Numbered from the stretch's first letter, positions 47,122-59,398 are shown. The stretch is 64,000 bases of DNA from Triatoma infestans (GCA_011037195.1 JAAEAF010005033.1:24690-88689), one strand, 5' to 3'. Numbers and translations are program-made. Notes: generated from the letters alone by a model not told the origin.

Positions 47122-48695
47122 TATTACTTTTATCTTATTCCTAGTAACCGGAAGTATTTGCAATCGTGTCTAAATTTCGAAATTGACTTTTCACCGGAAA
47201 TAAATCTTTTGAGGACCCTTGAGAATACCAATAAAATATTTTTATAAATTTGTGTGTGTGTGTGAGACAAAATCTCTCAAAAATGAAATATCATAGGAAG
47301 GTAAAATTTGGTATTCCGTTTTAGGTACAAACACCGCATCATACATAAGTTATCGTGCAGCATATTTCATTCAGAAGAGCGATTTTACTGATTTTTTTTT
47401 TTTTTTCCCCAGTTTTGCCTATTTTCTAGAAAACTGCTCCAACTTTGTCTACAACTCTTAAATATCTATCACTTTTATTGGAACATTTTCACGGGAAAGA
47501 GGGGGGGGGTCTAAGGGAACGGTAGCGTTAAGCTGACGGCTAAAGAACCTTCTGTATAATGTATGGTTTTACCACCTATATTATATTATTATTATTATTA
47601 TTAAAACTGGGTGCCTATTGGCTTGGGACCTAAGTCTATATGGCTTTTATCCCCCTGTTTCCCCCCAATTCATCCCCCTAATTAATTTCCCCAGTAGTCT
47701 ACCGGTCAATCTGCAATATCCCAAGACATCCTTCAACTCGAACACCCAGGCAATCCGGCGAGAGTGGTACCCTACCAAATACACGAAACCTAGTACTAGC
47801 GAAACGGGGAAAACGCAGCAAGGAAAACATAAGTAATGTTACACCGTTTCCTTAACTCCATCATCACAGTTCTGACATATGGGACTAGACGTCCTCCCTG
47901 TGTTATGCAAATGACTTCCCTATGAATTTCACTACACACACCAAGGTCCTCAGTCCTGTCCTACTAAGGGACAGGAAGTAATCTGAAACCCCCTGCTTGG
48001 TTCCTTTGATGAATCTTTTAGCCTGGAGGCACCCCTGCCTGTCCTCCAAGCATTTCTCCAAAACCCTCGTCTCCCAAGGTCTGATCTGACCCCTTAAAAA
48101 CCCGTTAGTGACGGAAGGGCTGGCTCGAGACCGGTAAAAGGTAAAGAGGATCCCTCCCTAGCCAGCCGATCCGCCCTCGCATTGCCGTCTATTCCCGCAT
48201 GTCCGCGTACCCAATATAGAGCTGCTTAGAGCATAGCCAATAAATATAGAAGCATTGCTACAGATTTCTAATTTGAAGAAAATCGGTTAATCGGAACTGC
48301 GACTTTAAAGAATAGGTTCCTGAGTTTTTTTTGGAATTGTCCCGAAAATGGCTACGATTTAAACTTTGAATGTTGATTGCATAGATATATTACTATAACT
48401 TGTATTTAAATGATTTTTTTGGAATGAAAACTGATTTAAGGAAATTTGAGGCGTTCAATTGCAAATATAATTTGAATTCCATCAATGCTATTAACGCTAT
48501 CTTCTGGAATGTAACTACGTATATTGAAATGATTACCTGAGTCCAAGGATTTCTACCAACAAGTACCCCCACTCTTCTATATCTATGTTAGAGAACTCGG
48601 AAAAAAAAATGTCCATGTTTAAAGCAAATTTATCAATTTTATCATTGTAATAACTGCAGTAGGAGAAAGTTGTGTGAGTGTTTCACACCAGATTT
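47122..48695 (+). repeat. TIR/hairpin family copy split by a LINE
   Basis: A head-like ACTTTTATCTTATTCCTAGT with GTGTCTAAATTTCG and TTTTCACCGGAAATAAATC starts at 47122. Family sequence resumes after the LINE at about 48235 (GAAGCATTGCTACAGATTTC, GAAAATCGGTTAATCGGAAC) and ends at GTAGGAGAAAGTTGTGTGAG plus the CACACCAGATTTTT tail. The LINE at 47583-48225 therefore inserted into an existing copy. Confidence 0.7.
47583..48225 (-). pseudogene. LINE with RNase H domain, 5'-truncated, 3' (ATT)n tail
   Basis: Minus-strand reading near 48140-48225 gives YWVRGHAGIDGNARADRLAR, a clear retrotransposon RNase H motif. The following finger region is frame-shifted. The 3' end is an (ATT)n tail at 47583. Related to 45640-45960 and 44373-44480. 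Confidence 0.8.
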
Positions 48696-48699
48696 TTCC

Positions 48700-49290
48700 C
48701 CGGTTCCTCCATAACTATTAATCGTCTTCACGTTAAACGCTTCACTGCGTTTCGTTGTATCCTCCCAGCCGCCGGCCCTCAGACCTCGACCAGACCTCCT
48801 CCTCCTCCTCCTCCTCCTCCTCGAAACTATCCCTCAAATGTTGCCTCAGGCGATCTCTCCCCTCTGTTGTTCCTATTACACTCACTCCAACACTACAGGC
48901 ATATCCTTTGCTCGTGACAGTCTTACCTTTAATTTTCGTTCGCGGTGTTGAACTGTCATCTCTAATGCCTATCTCTTTCCTTATTTCCTCAACTTTTTTC
49001 CTCTCTCCAAACTAATTTTTTCTCGTGAACTCCATTTCTGTCCTCATCGTTTGTCTTGTGTTGGTATAGTAAATTTCATTTTTGGTTTCACTAGAGAGAG
49101 CTGACCCAAAAAAAAAAAAAAAAAAAAAAAACGATGCAACATCCTTGTAGCTTTCTTCGCTTCTCCAACTCTTCTTCTCCGGTCCTTCCTTACTTTTCCA
49201 ACACAGATTAATATTTAAACCAGATTACTCGTTTAATTCTTTCCGTTCTAGTTTCCACATTCCATACTCGTCCAGCTCCAATAGTAATAT
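48700..49290 (-). pseudogene. retrotransposon-like remnant with acidic repeat
   Basis: A minus-strand reading of about 80 codons (EEIRKEIGIRDDSSTPR, SKGYACSVGVSVIGTTEG, RLRQHLRDSF) ends in a glutamate run coded by the GGA/CTC microsatellite at 48795-48823. Upstream, YGMWKLERKEL resembles the post-RT region of LINEs. One internal stop is present. Identity uncertain; it could also be a non-TE pseudogene. Confidence 0.35.
48795..48823. repeat. (CTC)n microsatellite
   Basis: About ten near-perfect trinucleotide copies, lying in the remnant described at 48700-49290. Confidence 0.85.
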
Positions 49291-49347
49291 AGAAATACTT
49301 AAAGAAATACTAAAAAATATATATAAAAAAAGTCAGAGATAACCTGT

Positions 49348-49777
49348 CGTTGTTGTTGGTGGTTTGTTCCGCAGTGCTGGAAAGCATCAGAGATATTTTC
49401 CGTGGTAGCCTGCTTCATTTTGTGATCATCGACCAGTGTTATCACAGTGTCTGACATTCATATACCGCATCCTGAAGATAAGCGAACGCCCGAAACCGTC
49501 GATGACCAAAAAATGAAAATACCACGGAAAATGTCTCTGATGATAACCTGCCGTGATAGCCTGCTTCTTTTTGTGGTCTTCAACCGGTTTCGGCGTTCGG
49601 GAGATTTTGTTAAAACAGTGATAACATAGACTGATTTTGTTAAAACAGTGTGATAATATAGACTGGTGATGGGCGCATTCGCCCGTAACCGGTCGATGAC
49701 CACAAAATGACCGGTCATCATGGAAAATATCTCAGATGCTTTCCAGCAGCTGCGGAACCAACCACAACAACAACAAT
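49348..49777. mobile_element. fold-back element 3 (FB1), two nested palindromes
   Basis: Both outer ends carry the terminal block (TTGTTGTTGGTGGTTTGTTC / GAACCAACCACAACAACAAC) and the GGAAAGCATCAGAGATATTT arm. Between them are two further inverted arms, so four arm segments alternate in orientation. Ribozyme-like motifs lie at 49468-49504 (plus, core intact, stem II damaged) and 49664-49697 (plus, decayed). Confidence 0.7.
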
Positions 49778-49988
49778 CTATCAAACTTGCACTTCTTGAT
49801 TTTGACCGAAACTTTCTTGTATGAGCAAGATGCTGGTACTACCTAAATTGAATATGATGATGAGATGTATCTGAGATTTTTTTTAAATTTTTATTAAGAT
49901 ATTCTAGTATTCAGGGGACTTGTCAAATAAATCAATATTTAACACAATCACTATTTAATAGAAAAAAAAAAAAAAAAAACAGTAAAAG

Positions 49989-50250
49989 TCCTTAAGCGTT
50001 GGTGTAGTGGGTAGCGCACTCGCCTTTGGGGCGAGAATTTCGGGGTTGGATTTCCCGTGAGGGCAAAGTCGATGTTGACCCAGCTTCGTGATAAAACGTG
50101 GGAAGCTACAGTTGGTAGCGCCCTAGGTAGCGAAGGCCGGAACTAAATGACGAGGGAAAACTGTGTGGCGTGCTTACTAGACACGTCCCAATACAAATCG
50201 CCGACTGGCATGCTTTGGTCCTTCATGGGCTGTCGCGCCATAGGTTTAGG
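49989..50250 (+). repeat. SINE family B, full length
   Basis: CCTTAAGCGTTGGTGTAGTG head, GGGGTTGGATTTCCCGTGAG B-box region (slightly mutated), GTGGGAAGCTACAGTTGGTA body, GTCGCGCCATAGGTTT end. Confidence 0.83.
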
Positions 50251-51460
50251 TTTAAAAATACCCATAAAACTAACAAGTGTAAGGAAGAAACTTATTAATA
50301 ATTTAGCTGTGGCTCTTATATCTAAACGTAATTGAATTTTTTAATGATTTTTAGAACTCAACCTATAATTTGTTTGGCTAATTTTCCCCCTCTCGCAAAT
50401 GATTATTGAAGAGATTTGCGTATTACAGTCGAAAAACTTTTGATTAAGCTTTTAAAAAAAGTAATAATTTTTACTTATATTAATTACTTTAATAGCGAAT
50501 AAAATAATATGAATTATATTATATCATGTTAGTTACCATATGAACGAATCTTTCCAGAAAATACTAATCTCAGTCTGTGTTCCTTTGGATCGTTCCCCAG
50601 ATATTTCTAATGATTTTATTCTCTTTGTTTTTAATGAAAAAACAAAAACCAAAAAAACAAACCAAAAATAAATTGTAATTATCTTATTGATGATTTACAC
50701 ACTTTAAATGAAACCTTAAGAATCTGAAAAATAACTTGAATTAAAATATTACGCTAAATTGTTAGAATAAAATTTATTGACCTAAGTTACTCAATATTAT
50801 TATATAAATATGAGTCATATAGGTCATTGTTAGGATAAAACTAGTAAAAAAATTTTCCATTATAAATTAAAAGTGAATAAAAAGAAAATAATAATCAAAA
50901 GAATGACTCTATTTCCGGTTTAAATAGTCTTTTATACGTATTTACAAAATCAACCTTGCCATTTAATAACACGTTAATATTATATACTTGATATATAAAA
51001 AAGAATATTAGTAGAAATATTAGGAACAGATTATAGATTTAAAGGAAATCCTTCAGGCAATTTTGGGGAAGTCAAAGTATGCAATATCAGGTGAAATACA
51101 GAGTTTAAGAGTGGGGAGAAAAAGTAAGGTCTGTTTGTGTACATTTTAAAAAAACAAGTCAACATTTTTAAATTCGAATATATGTTTTCTATAATTGTCA
51201 TATTTAAATATATAAAAAAAAAATCCAGCCTTGAGCTTTTATAAATATTGAGTTCGCTACTAGCAAAGCGACTCAAATAATTAATAATAAAATCCTTTTA
51301 TAGAAGTATTAACTTCATGGAATTAACTTTATAGAAGTATTAACTGTTTTACAAAATAGGAATTGAACATAATTATCTACTGATTATAGGGCGTAAAATG
51401 AAATCTGTATCATCACAAATTCACTTCGCAGACCTCCCCCCCTCCAAACTTAGCGAAAAA
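50251..51460. other. AT-rich intergenic, nothing recognised
   Basis: About 1.2 kb with no ORF of note and no repeat match apart from simple A/T runs. Confidence 0.4.
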
Positions 51461-51464
51461 ATAA

Positions 51465-52763
51465 TCTGTGGCGTGAAACACTCACATAACATTCTCTTAC
51501 TACAGTTTTCAAAATTGAAATTGACAAATTTTATAGTTAGTGTACCAAATTTAATGAAATTCATCAGGATTCGTCGAAATTCGTCGAAATCTGAAAAACT
51601 GTTCAATAAAAGTGCACTTCCGGTTTACTAATTCTCTAGAAAGTCGGCAATTTTGGCCATCTATTTATTTCTAATTAATTCTGTTTAGATGGTAGAATTG
51701 TATAATCAACTATGATTAGCACTTTAGAGAAAAACATAACCTCCTCCCCCGAAAGTCCCCTTAAATGACATTATCAGGAGAAAAGTTATAAATAAAAGTT
51801 GTAGCTCTTTATATGTATAGTACAAATTCCTAGTTTTAAAGAAAATCGTTGGAGCCGTTTTAGAGAAATACCAGAAAACTGAAAAATGACATTTCAGTAA
51901 AAGCGCACTTCCGGTTTACTAATTTTCTTAAAACTTGGAATTTTGACCATCTATTTATTTCTAATTAATTGTGTTTGGATGATAGAATTGTATAATCAAC
52001 TTATGATACCACTTTAGAGGAAGCTGTAACTCCACCCGTCCCCTAAAAGTGCCGTTAAATGAATTTTCCCAGAGAAACGTTTTAAATAAAATATGTAGAT
52101 CTATGCATGTTTAGTTTATACACGAAGTTTCAAGAAAATCGTCGGAGCCATTTTTAAGAAAATCGCTAAAAAGTGAAAAAAATGATTTAGTAAAGTGTTA
52201 AAACAAACGCACTTCCAATTATCCGATTTTTCTCGAAATTCGGAATTTCAACAACATATTTAATTCTAATTAACATTATTTAGATGACAGTATTGTCTAA
52301 TAAACTGAAATAGCATTTAAGATGAAAATCCAACCCCACCTCTCCCCCAGAAGTGCCCTTAAATGAATTTTTCCGGAGAAAAGTTACAAATAAAAGTTGT
52401 AGCTCTTTATATGTGTAGTTGATATACCAAGTTTAAAGAAAATCGTCAGAGCCATTTTCGAGCAAATCGCAAAAACGTTAAAAAAAACAACTAACGGAAG
52501 TGGTAATTCCGGTTGAGGTAGTTTGATAGATAACGTACTGTCGGAACTCATGGTGATACCTAAACGAAATATCAAGTTTGAACTTTCTACGATATTTCGC
52601 TTTTGAGCTATGCTGTTCACACACACACACACAGAGGCCATTTTCTAAAAACCACTTTCTTTGACTCAGGGTACCTCAAAACGGATATTTCCGGTGAAAA
52701 CTCGATATCGAAAATTTGACACGATTACAATACTTCCTCTCTTACTAGGAGTAAGAGAAAGTA
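51465..52763 (-). repeat. TIR/hairpin family, longest copy (extra internal units)
   Basis: Starts with the tail TCTGTGGCGTGAAACACTCA, ends with hairpin CTCTTACTAGGAGTAAGAG and AAAGT plus poly-A. Between them are three or more unit repeats, seen by the recurring GGTTTACTAATTTTCT, TAATTAATTNTGTTTGGATG and AGAAAATCGTNGGAGCC blocks near 51620, 51910 and 52230. A CA run (the TG run of the plus orientation) lies at 52617-52635. Confidence 0.87.
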
Positions 52764-52789
52764 AAAAAAAAAACAGCGAAAAACAAAAA

Positions 52790-53030
52790 AAGAAATATTG
52801 AATAAAGTCGATTTTTCGGTTTGCAAATTTTCATCCAAACCTAATTATTGTCAGAAGGTTATTACGTAAATGGAATACCAAACTATGAGCTTCTTATGAA
52901 TTTCTATTTTTGAGATAAAACATTTTATTCATACAAGCATTTCCGGTGAATATTTAATTTCGAAAAAAAACAGGACAGGGTCGCAATACTTCCTTCTTAA
53001 AGCAAGAAAAAAACAATAAAAAATGATGTT
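52790..53030 (-). repeat. TIR/hairpin family head fragment, old
   Basis: GAATACCAAACTATGAGC, TTTCCGGTGAATATTTAATT and CGCAATACTTCCTTCTTA are the head region in minus orientation. Hairpin end eroded. Confidence 0.55.
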
Positions 53031-54280
53031 TTTTTTCATATAGCGCAAAAACAATCAATACTTCCTGTTTATATGAAAATATATAATTATTTGTACAAAA
53101 TTAATTAAATTAAATCCATTAACTAAACATCTGATAATATCAAATAACTGCACCGTTATTTTTTACGTTTTTTTTTTTTTTTTTTTTTTATTAAATCAAG
53201 TAAATTTTAAAACTGTTATCAACTACCAAAGATATAATAACTGAAAGATAATTTAGACTGAATAATATTTATAATAAATAAGAAAAATATAGTTAAAAGA
53301 AAAAACAATTATAGCTAAAAACCCAAACCAAAACGGAACAGTCTAACCGCTAAAGTTATGACGTCAGTTAGATAGTGACTTGATTACGTCTTTTAAAAAA
53401 AATAACAGGTAATTTAAGTTGTAGTTTTTATAAACAATAATTAACTTCAGAATAATTTTAGATATTTTTTATTAATTATTTGTTTAAAATTGAAGTAATT
53501 TTTTTTTTATATTAATATTAATGATAATAGTAATAACCTGTTATTGTTATTTGAAATAACATCAATTATAGGTTAATAATGAAATGCGCCTTATTCTTCT
53601 ATTTAACCTTCTTCTATTATAACAATAGATATTTTGAAAAAATAATCATACATAACTATTAACGATTTGGAATAATAAAGCATGGACTATTTAAGGCAGG
53701 CTTTATTTATAATTCAATTCTTATATATGATAAGTACATACAATCTATCTATATATGCATTTATAAATAGAAATTATATCTTTCTAGCTGGAAATGTTGA
53801 ACCACTGAAAGGAATATCATAAAATTTTAACAGTACCGTTCCTATTTAATGAGATGAGCCACTTCAACTTCTAATTGCATCCATTTCTACACTTAGCCGC
53901 CAACTTTTACTACACCTTCAACAAATGTAACCTTAAGCTTACCATGAATTCGATGAATTTTACCGAGACAGGCTATATTCTTAATCAGGGCAATGCTCGC
54001 TTACATAGTGCACAATCTATAGGCTTAAATCTATTGAAGAATTAGACTGCTAGGAAGTTCTATCTTTTCCTTTTTGTTTATGATCTCCTTAAGGAGTTAT
54101 TATTAAATGGTGACTAGTTTCATAGTAACAGATGTGAGAACTGGCTTAATGTGTAAAAAACTGGCTCAATTTACAAGACAAAGAATGTTTTTTACTGCTC
54201 GGATAAAAACAGGAAAAAAAAACAACTAGAAGAGGGATGGGACAAATATATTAACGTCGTAGTAGAGGGGATTGATTGAT
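53031..54280. other. AT-rich intergenic, nothing recognised
   Basis: Poly-T run at about 53167-53189; otherwise no gene, ORF or repeat match. Confidence 0.4.
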
Positions 54281-54284
54281 ATAA

Positions 54285-54966
54285 AAATCTGGTGTGAAAC
54301 ACTCACACAACTTTCACTTACTCCAGTTCTCAAAATTATAATTGACAGATTTTATAGTGGTGTAACAAATTTAATGAAATTCGTCGGAAACTGAAAAAAC
54401 TGTTCAGTAAAAGCGCACTTCCTGTTTACTAATTTTCTTGAAATTTGGAATTTTGGCCATCTATTTATTTCTAATTAATTTTGTTTGGATGATAGAATTG
54501 TATAATCAACTGTGATTAGCATTTTAGAGAAAAACATAACCCCACCTCCTCCCCTAAAAGTGCCATTAAATGAATTTTCCCAGAGAAATGTTTCAAATAA
54601 AAGTTCTACATCTTTGTATGTTTAGTTTATATTCGAAGTTTCCAGAAAATTGTCGGAGCAATTTTTGAGAAAATCGCAAAAACTAAAAAAAACAACTAGA
54701 AATGTGGTTGAGGTATTTTGACAGATAACGTACTGTCAAATTCCATGGTGATACCTAATAGGAAGTTTCAACTTTTTCTACGGTTTTTTGTTTTTGAGCT
54801 ATGCTGTTCACATACATACATATATACACACACACACACAGACCATTTGCTAAAAATCACTTTTTTGGACTCAGAGGACCTCAAAACGGATATTTCCGAT
54901 GAAAACTCGATAACGGAAATTTGGCACGATTGGAATACTTCCTCTTACTAGGAGTAAGAGAAAGTA
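54285..54966 (-). repeat. TIR/hairpin family, full ends, fewer units
   Basis: Starts TCTGGTGTGAAACACTCAC, has one complete unit plus a partial one, the CA run at 54828-54840, and ends in CTCTTACTAGGAGTAAGAG with AAAGT. At about 680 bp it is half the length of the copy at 51465. Confidence 0.87.
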
Positions 54967-55082
54967 AAAATATGTAAATTGGAAGATTCATTTAATATAC
55001 CACATCGATACTATAGTCATTTGTCTCTAATTATTGGACGATCCTCTTAATTGATTTGTAGAAAGAATTCTAAAGGATAACA

Positions 55083-55172
55083 GTTTGGTTGGCAGGGAGA
55101 GTTATGGAGTTAATAGGGTTGACGGGGAGAGTTATGTAGGTTAATAGGCTTGACAGGGAGAATACTGGATAA
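55083..55172 (+). repeat. short tandem repeat, three copies of about 30 bp
   Basis: GGCAGGGAGAGTTATGGAGT, GACGGGGAGAGTTATGTAGG and GACAGGGAGAATACTGG follow one another with TTAATAGG between. Imperfect minisatellite. Confidence 0.7.
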
Positions 55173-55231
55173 AGTCTGAATAGATTCTGTGATTGGAATC
55201 ATAAAAAGATATATTTACCATAGTTTAAAAT

Positions 55232-55530
55232 GTGGATGGGTCCGCAATGCTGGATAACATTTGGTATTTTATCCGTAGTAGCATGCATATTTATATTGTT
55301 CCTGATCGGTTTCGGATTTTCATCCATCGTCAGAGGAAATTCACCAAGTTCGTGTGGAGGGTTCACTTCAACGTAATGTTTCTGTTACACTTGTTGGTTG
55401 TATATATGTGGGGAGGTTATAACCTCCCTCACCAACAAGTGTGAGTGTAACAGAAACATTAAGTTGAAGTGCACTCTCTACACGAACTTGGTGAATTTCC
55501 TCTAACGATGGATGAATTGTATTCAGTTGA
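55232..55530. mobile_element. fold-back element of family FB2
   Basis: Two inverted arms (about 55325-55410 and 55421-55508) pair over roughly 85 bp around a GGTTATAACC centre. The left side extends further with GCTGGATAACATTTGGTATT. The layout parallels FB1 (GCTGGAAAGCAT, then a C-GGTTTCGG-CCATC-TCAG block) but the sequence is mostly different. A partial relative lies at 26583. Confidence 0.75.
55299..55338 (-). ncRNA. hammerhead-ribozyme-like motif, FB2
   Basis: Minus strand: TTCCT (stem I), CTGACGA (core), T, GGAT-GAAA-ATCC (stem II, four perfect pairs), GAAA (core), CCGATC, then AGGAA (perfect partner of TTCCT). Stems I and II differ in sequence from FB1 (CATC/GATG, GGGC/GCCC) yet both still pair. 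The same extra T follows the core. The inverted arm at 55497 has a broken core (CTAACGA). Confidence 0.5.
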
Positions 55531-56690
55531 GATTAGATCATTTTCTGACTCATGAAACCATATTTGCCTGTAAATGAAACAGATTTTTTAGTAGTGGACA
55601 TATGTTAAACTAAAAAAAATATTATAATGTGGGCGAAATTTTGGAATTCCCGAGTTATCTAAATCAATAAATTTCAATAAAATAAAAAGGAATTCATAGA
55701 AGGCTGATCTTTAAAAAAAACTGTTCGGTTTGTTTCGTTTTTTTAAAAAGAATGGAATAAAGAAAGGTAATAAAAAAAAAATAATAATAATAATAATTCC
55801 GCTAACAATGACAATAGGTAATCACATCCATTCTACGCAATTTTAGCAATTACAGATTAATGGACAAAGTTTCAGCCTTGTATTATAAATTCTCTCTTTA
55901 CATACCGACCGACCGCGTCATTATTTTTTTAGACAAGGTTAACTACTTGTTTATGACAAGAACTGCGAGGGATTACAAAAACAGGTCATTCTGAAACTGG
56001 CGTGGACAAAGAGTTATGTGCGTGTATGTGTTGTTGCCATAGTTACTTAATACACATATATAGCCTATCTATAAAGTGGGAAGCCCCATATAAATAAATA
56101 TGTATATATATATATAATTGTATACTATAAATTACACAATCATTATTGACCATTTCTAACTTATAGTTTTATGACTCATAAATTTTCTAAGTGCGTATTT
56201 ATGTTCATGTTTATTTCTTTACGCATGCGCGTTTGCATAAAATATTTATGATTCATTAACCATAATAATAATAATGATATATATATTAAAAAAAAAAAAA
56301 AAGAAGATATATACAATATTTTTGTTTACATTTCCTATTTATAACCTTAATATGAACAATTAAGGTCAATTAAAATGTATTTTATACTTATGATATCGAT
56401 TAAAACTAGAGAAATATTATCCTCTATTGTTTCCCAACCAACCCAAAAGAAGGTGTAGTTCGAAGGAAAAACCACATAAATTAGATCCCTATTTCCCCCT
56501 TAGTATCGATCCAAATGTATTGTAAGGAACTGGTAAGAGCTTAATAATATCCTCCTTAATTGACATTAATGGACTTTCTTATCTTTGCACAATGATCAAG
56601 AAAAAAACAAATATCATCATATTTTGGAAAGGTTTATGTTTATTTAGGACATAAATTATGCTTTTATCTATGTTCTACTTATAGGATAAA
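55531..56690. other. AT-rich intergenic
   Basis: No gene or repeat match apart from a short (ATA/AAT) stretch near 55776-55797 and A/T runs. Confidence 0.4.
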
Positions 56691-57400
56691 GTTCTTGTGA
56701 ACGTGAATTTTCATTCACCGGAAATACTTGTTTCGATGACTTCAAAAGTTGGGGAAAAAATATATTTTTTTTTTTAGCGAACGGTCTGATCTGTATGTAT
56801 GTATGTGTGTGTATGAATAAAATATCTTAAAAACGAAAAATCACCGGAAGTTAAAATTTGCTATTCCATTTACGAGATACAATCACCGCATCTGTTTATG
56901 TCAAAATCTAGCTATCAACCGGAAGTGTAACGTATTAGATTAAAAGTGTGTATTTATTTGAAATATTTATTCAGGAAAATTGTGTTTATTTTGGGGAAGA
57001 TTCTGTAGTGGCAGAATGGTTATGTTTGCCTATGGCTGAACAGAAGCTTACCTATGGTTTTAAGGCGTATGACCACTGTTTTCCAGGGTAAGATCATTGG
57101 TATCATTGAATGCTGCTTTTCAAGAAAATCGTAAAAAAAGTGAAGAAAAAAAAAATTTAGTAAAGGTGATACTTTTCTGGTTGAAAAATTTTTACACATA
57201 ATTCCCCTTGGTTACATCTCTTAATGGAATATCAAGTTCGAACTTATTGCGTATTTGAGCTATGCTTTTCAGAAACACACAAAAACAGTTTTTTCCCTAA
57301 AAACCACTTTTATGGACTCAGGGGAGCTCAAAACTTGTATTTCTGGTGAAAACTCGATATCAAAAATTTGACGATTATCATTTACTTAGTAAAAAACAGC
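56690..57400. repeat. eroded TIR/hairpin family pieces in both orientations
   Basis: Plus-type TTCATTCACCGGAAATACTT and CAACCGGAAGTGTAACG (56705-56930) face minus-type CATCTCTTAATGGAATATCA and GGTGAAAACTCGATATCAAA (57210-57370). Confidence 0.55.
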
Positions 57401-58640
57401 ATTGCAGGGTTGTAATTATTTACTGCAGTTCAGAATAAATTTGCATCACGGTAATGTATTTTCTGAAAACTATAAATATGTATATATTTTATTTATTAAG
57501 TGTTATAAAATGTAAAATATCAATTAATGGAAAATTTTCTAATTTATATTTCCAAACAGTAATTGAATAATATATTCAATTGGAAATGGAAAACCCATTT
57601 GAAATAAATAATAAGAAAGTAAGCGAATAAATTAAGTGTTTGAATTGTAAACTTTTGATGAAATTAAACATTTCAACATTCTTAGGAAATGGTTGTTGTT
57701 TACTATTACCTATTTAATTGGAAAAAGGATGTGATAAAAATTAAATTAAACACTATTTGTCATAATTCTTAATAAAATTACATTTTGTTTGACGTAATTC
57801 ATGCGTTTAGTTAATGGATAAGAATTATAAAGTTTATACGATAAATAAAGGGACAGAAATGTTTTAGGTCCCCCCCCCCACTGTTTATAATTCGATATAA
57901 TAAATAGCCCCCTCTAATTAATTTATGTATATTTCCAGTCTCTCTACTAGATTATTTTTAACAAATCGATAAAATAGAATGGTGCGAGATGGGAGCTAAA
58001 AGTTTGAACGTGGCCATAACTTACCAACCTAATTTATTTTTTCTATACTTTTAATCAGATGATTGCGTAATATGTGGGCTACCAATGATCGTCCCGAAGT
58101 AAGTAAATAAACTTCTCCATTCTGCATACCACTGCCCTTTTTTGCAGAAACTTGTTTTTTTTCTATTGTAACTCGTCTGTTTTCTTGTATAGAGTATGAA
58201 AACGAGATACTTTCCAGCGATAGAGTAGACAGTGATTGGTCATCTAGCAGGTTACTAATCAGGTCACCTGTTCGACCACAGCTGTTTTAACCTGATAACA
58301 GGGTTGCCAACTTATGAGACTGAAAGAATCATGTTATACGCATACAGTACATATTCTTAGATTAACAATCCTTTGTCTCTTTACTGATTGAATGGCACTT
58401 TTATTGGTTTCAGTTTTTACCGGAAATACACATTCTCGAACGAACGAATAAAAATGTATTTAAAGATTGTTGCTGTTATCTATCTGTGTTAGTCAACAAA
58501 ATACCAACAAAAAAATAAATAAACGAAAAATCATACCATTACAACTTGATATATTCCGTTTTAGATACCAATACAATGGGATCTAAGATAAGGAAGGTTT
58601 CAGTCGAAATCCGTCAACAGGAGGTGTGACTTAAATGAAT
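57401..58640. other. AT-rich intergenic, nothing recognised
   Basis: No ORF or repeat match; a C run at 57872-57880. Short family-like text near 58420 (TTTTTACCGGAAATACAC) is part of an old head. Confidence 0.35.
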
Positions 58641-58647
58641 ACATTAT

Positions 58648-58770
58648 TTCCACTTTCTCTTACCTCCTAGTCAGAGAAGCATTGCGACGTGTCAAATTTT
58701 CGAAATTAAGATTTCATAATAAATACTTTATTTTGAGGTCCGCTGAGTCGAAAAAAAATGTTTATAATAT
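58648..58770 (+). repeat. TIR/hairpin family head fragment
   Basis: CACTTTCTCTTACCTCCTAG, GTGTCAAATTTTCGAAATTA and TTTTGAGGTCCGCTGAGTCG are the family head; nothing of the units follows. Confidence 0.65.
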
Positions 58771-59328
58771 TAACATATGGTAGAACCATAAAAAATACTG
58801 AAAAAGTATAATGAAATAAATTTTTAAAGGAAAGCTTCCTCAGAAAACATCAAAAAACTACTTGTAAAAATGTTGAACATTGAAAACACTAATGTCTAAT
58901 AATTTGTAAATTTTGTTTCCACATTATCTATTTAATTCCTAGAAGTGTTATCAACAGAATAACCATTAATATATGTGCGATAATTTACATTCAATTAGGG
59001 ATAAATTTGGAAATTTCTAATTTTCTAGGCTTTGGCTATAATGATCTTCAACTGATAAGAAGGCCATACTCCATTTGCAATAATATTATTCTAATTATTC
59101 TGGGCAAAAAAAAAATTTAAAAAAAATTGAAATTTATTTGACAGGTAAAATATAGGATTGTTGTTTTTTTTTATCGATTTGCAAATTATATTTTGATTAA
59201 CTTACAAATATTTTGTTATATAATCGATTGTTACTCTATCAAACTATTTACATCAAGGTCCAACACATTTCCATCGAGAGATCTAAAAATATTTTTTTTT
59301 ATTTATTTAAGGCACGTCAACATGTATG

Positions 59329-59398
59329 GTTATTGGCGCCCGGAGCATTCTCAGTGCACTGGCGACCGCCACCGGAGAGTGTTCCCTCGCCACAGCTT
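59329..59398 (-). repeat. SINE family A fragment
   Basis: GGCGCCCGGAGCATTCTCAG, TGCACTGGCGACC and GAGAGTGTTCCCTCGCCACAG correspond to the 3' body of SINE-A in minus orientation. Confidence 0.65.

Noticed and set aside
49572..49605. Further hammerhead-like motif in fold-back element 3
   Set aside because: Core and stem II are disrupted (GGCGTTCGGGAG with the CTGANGA box gone), so it was not annotated.
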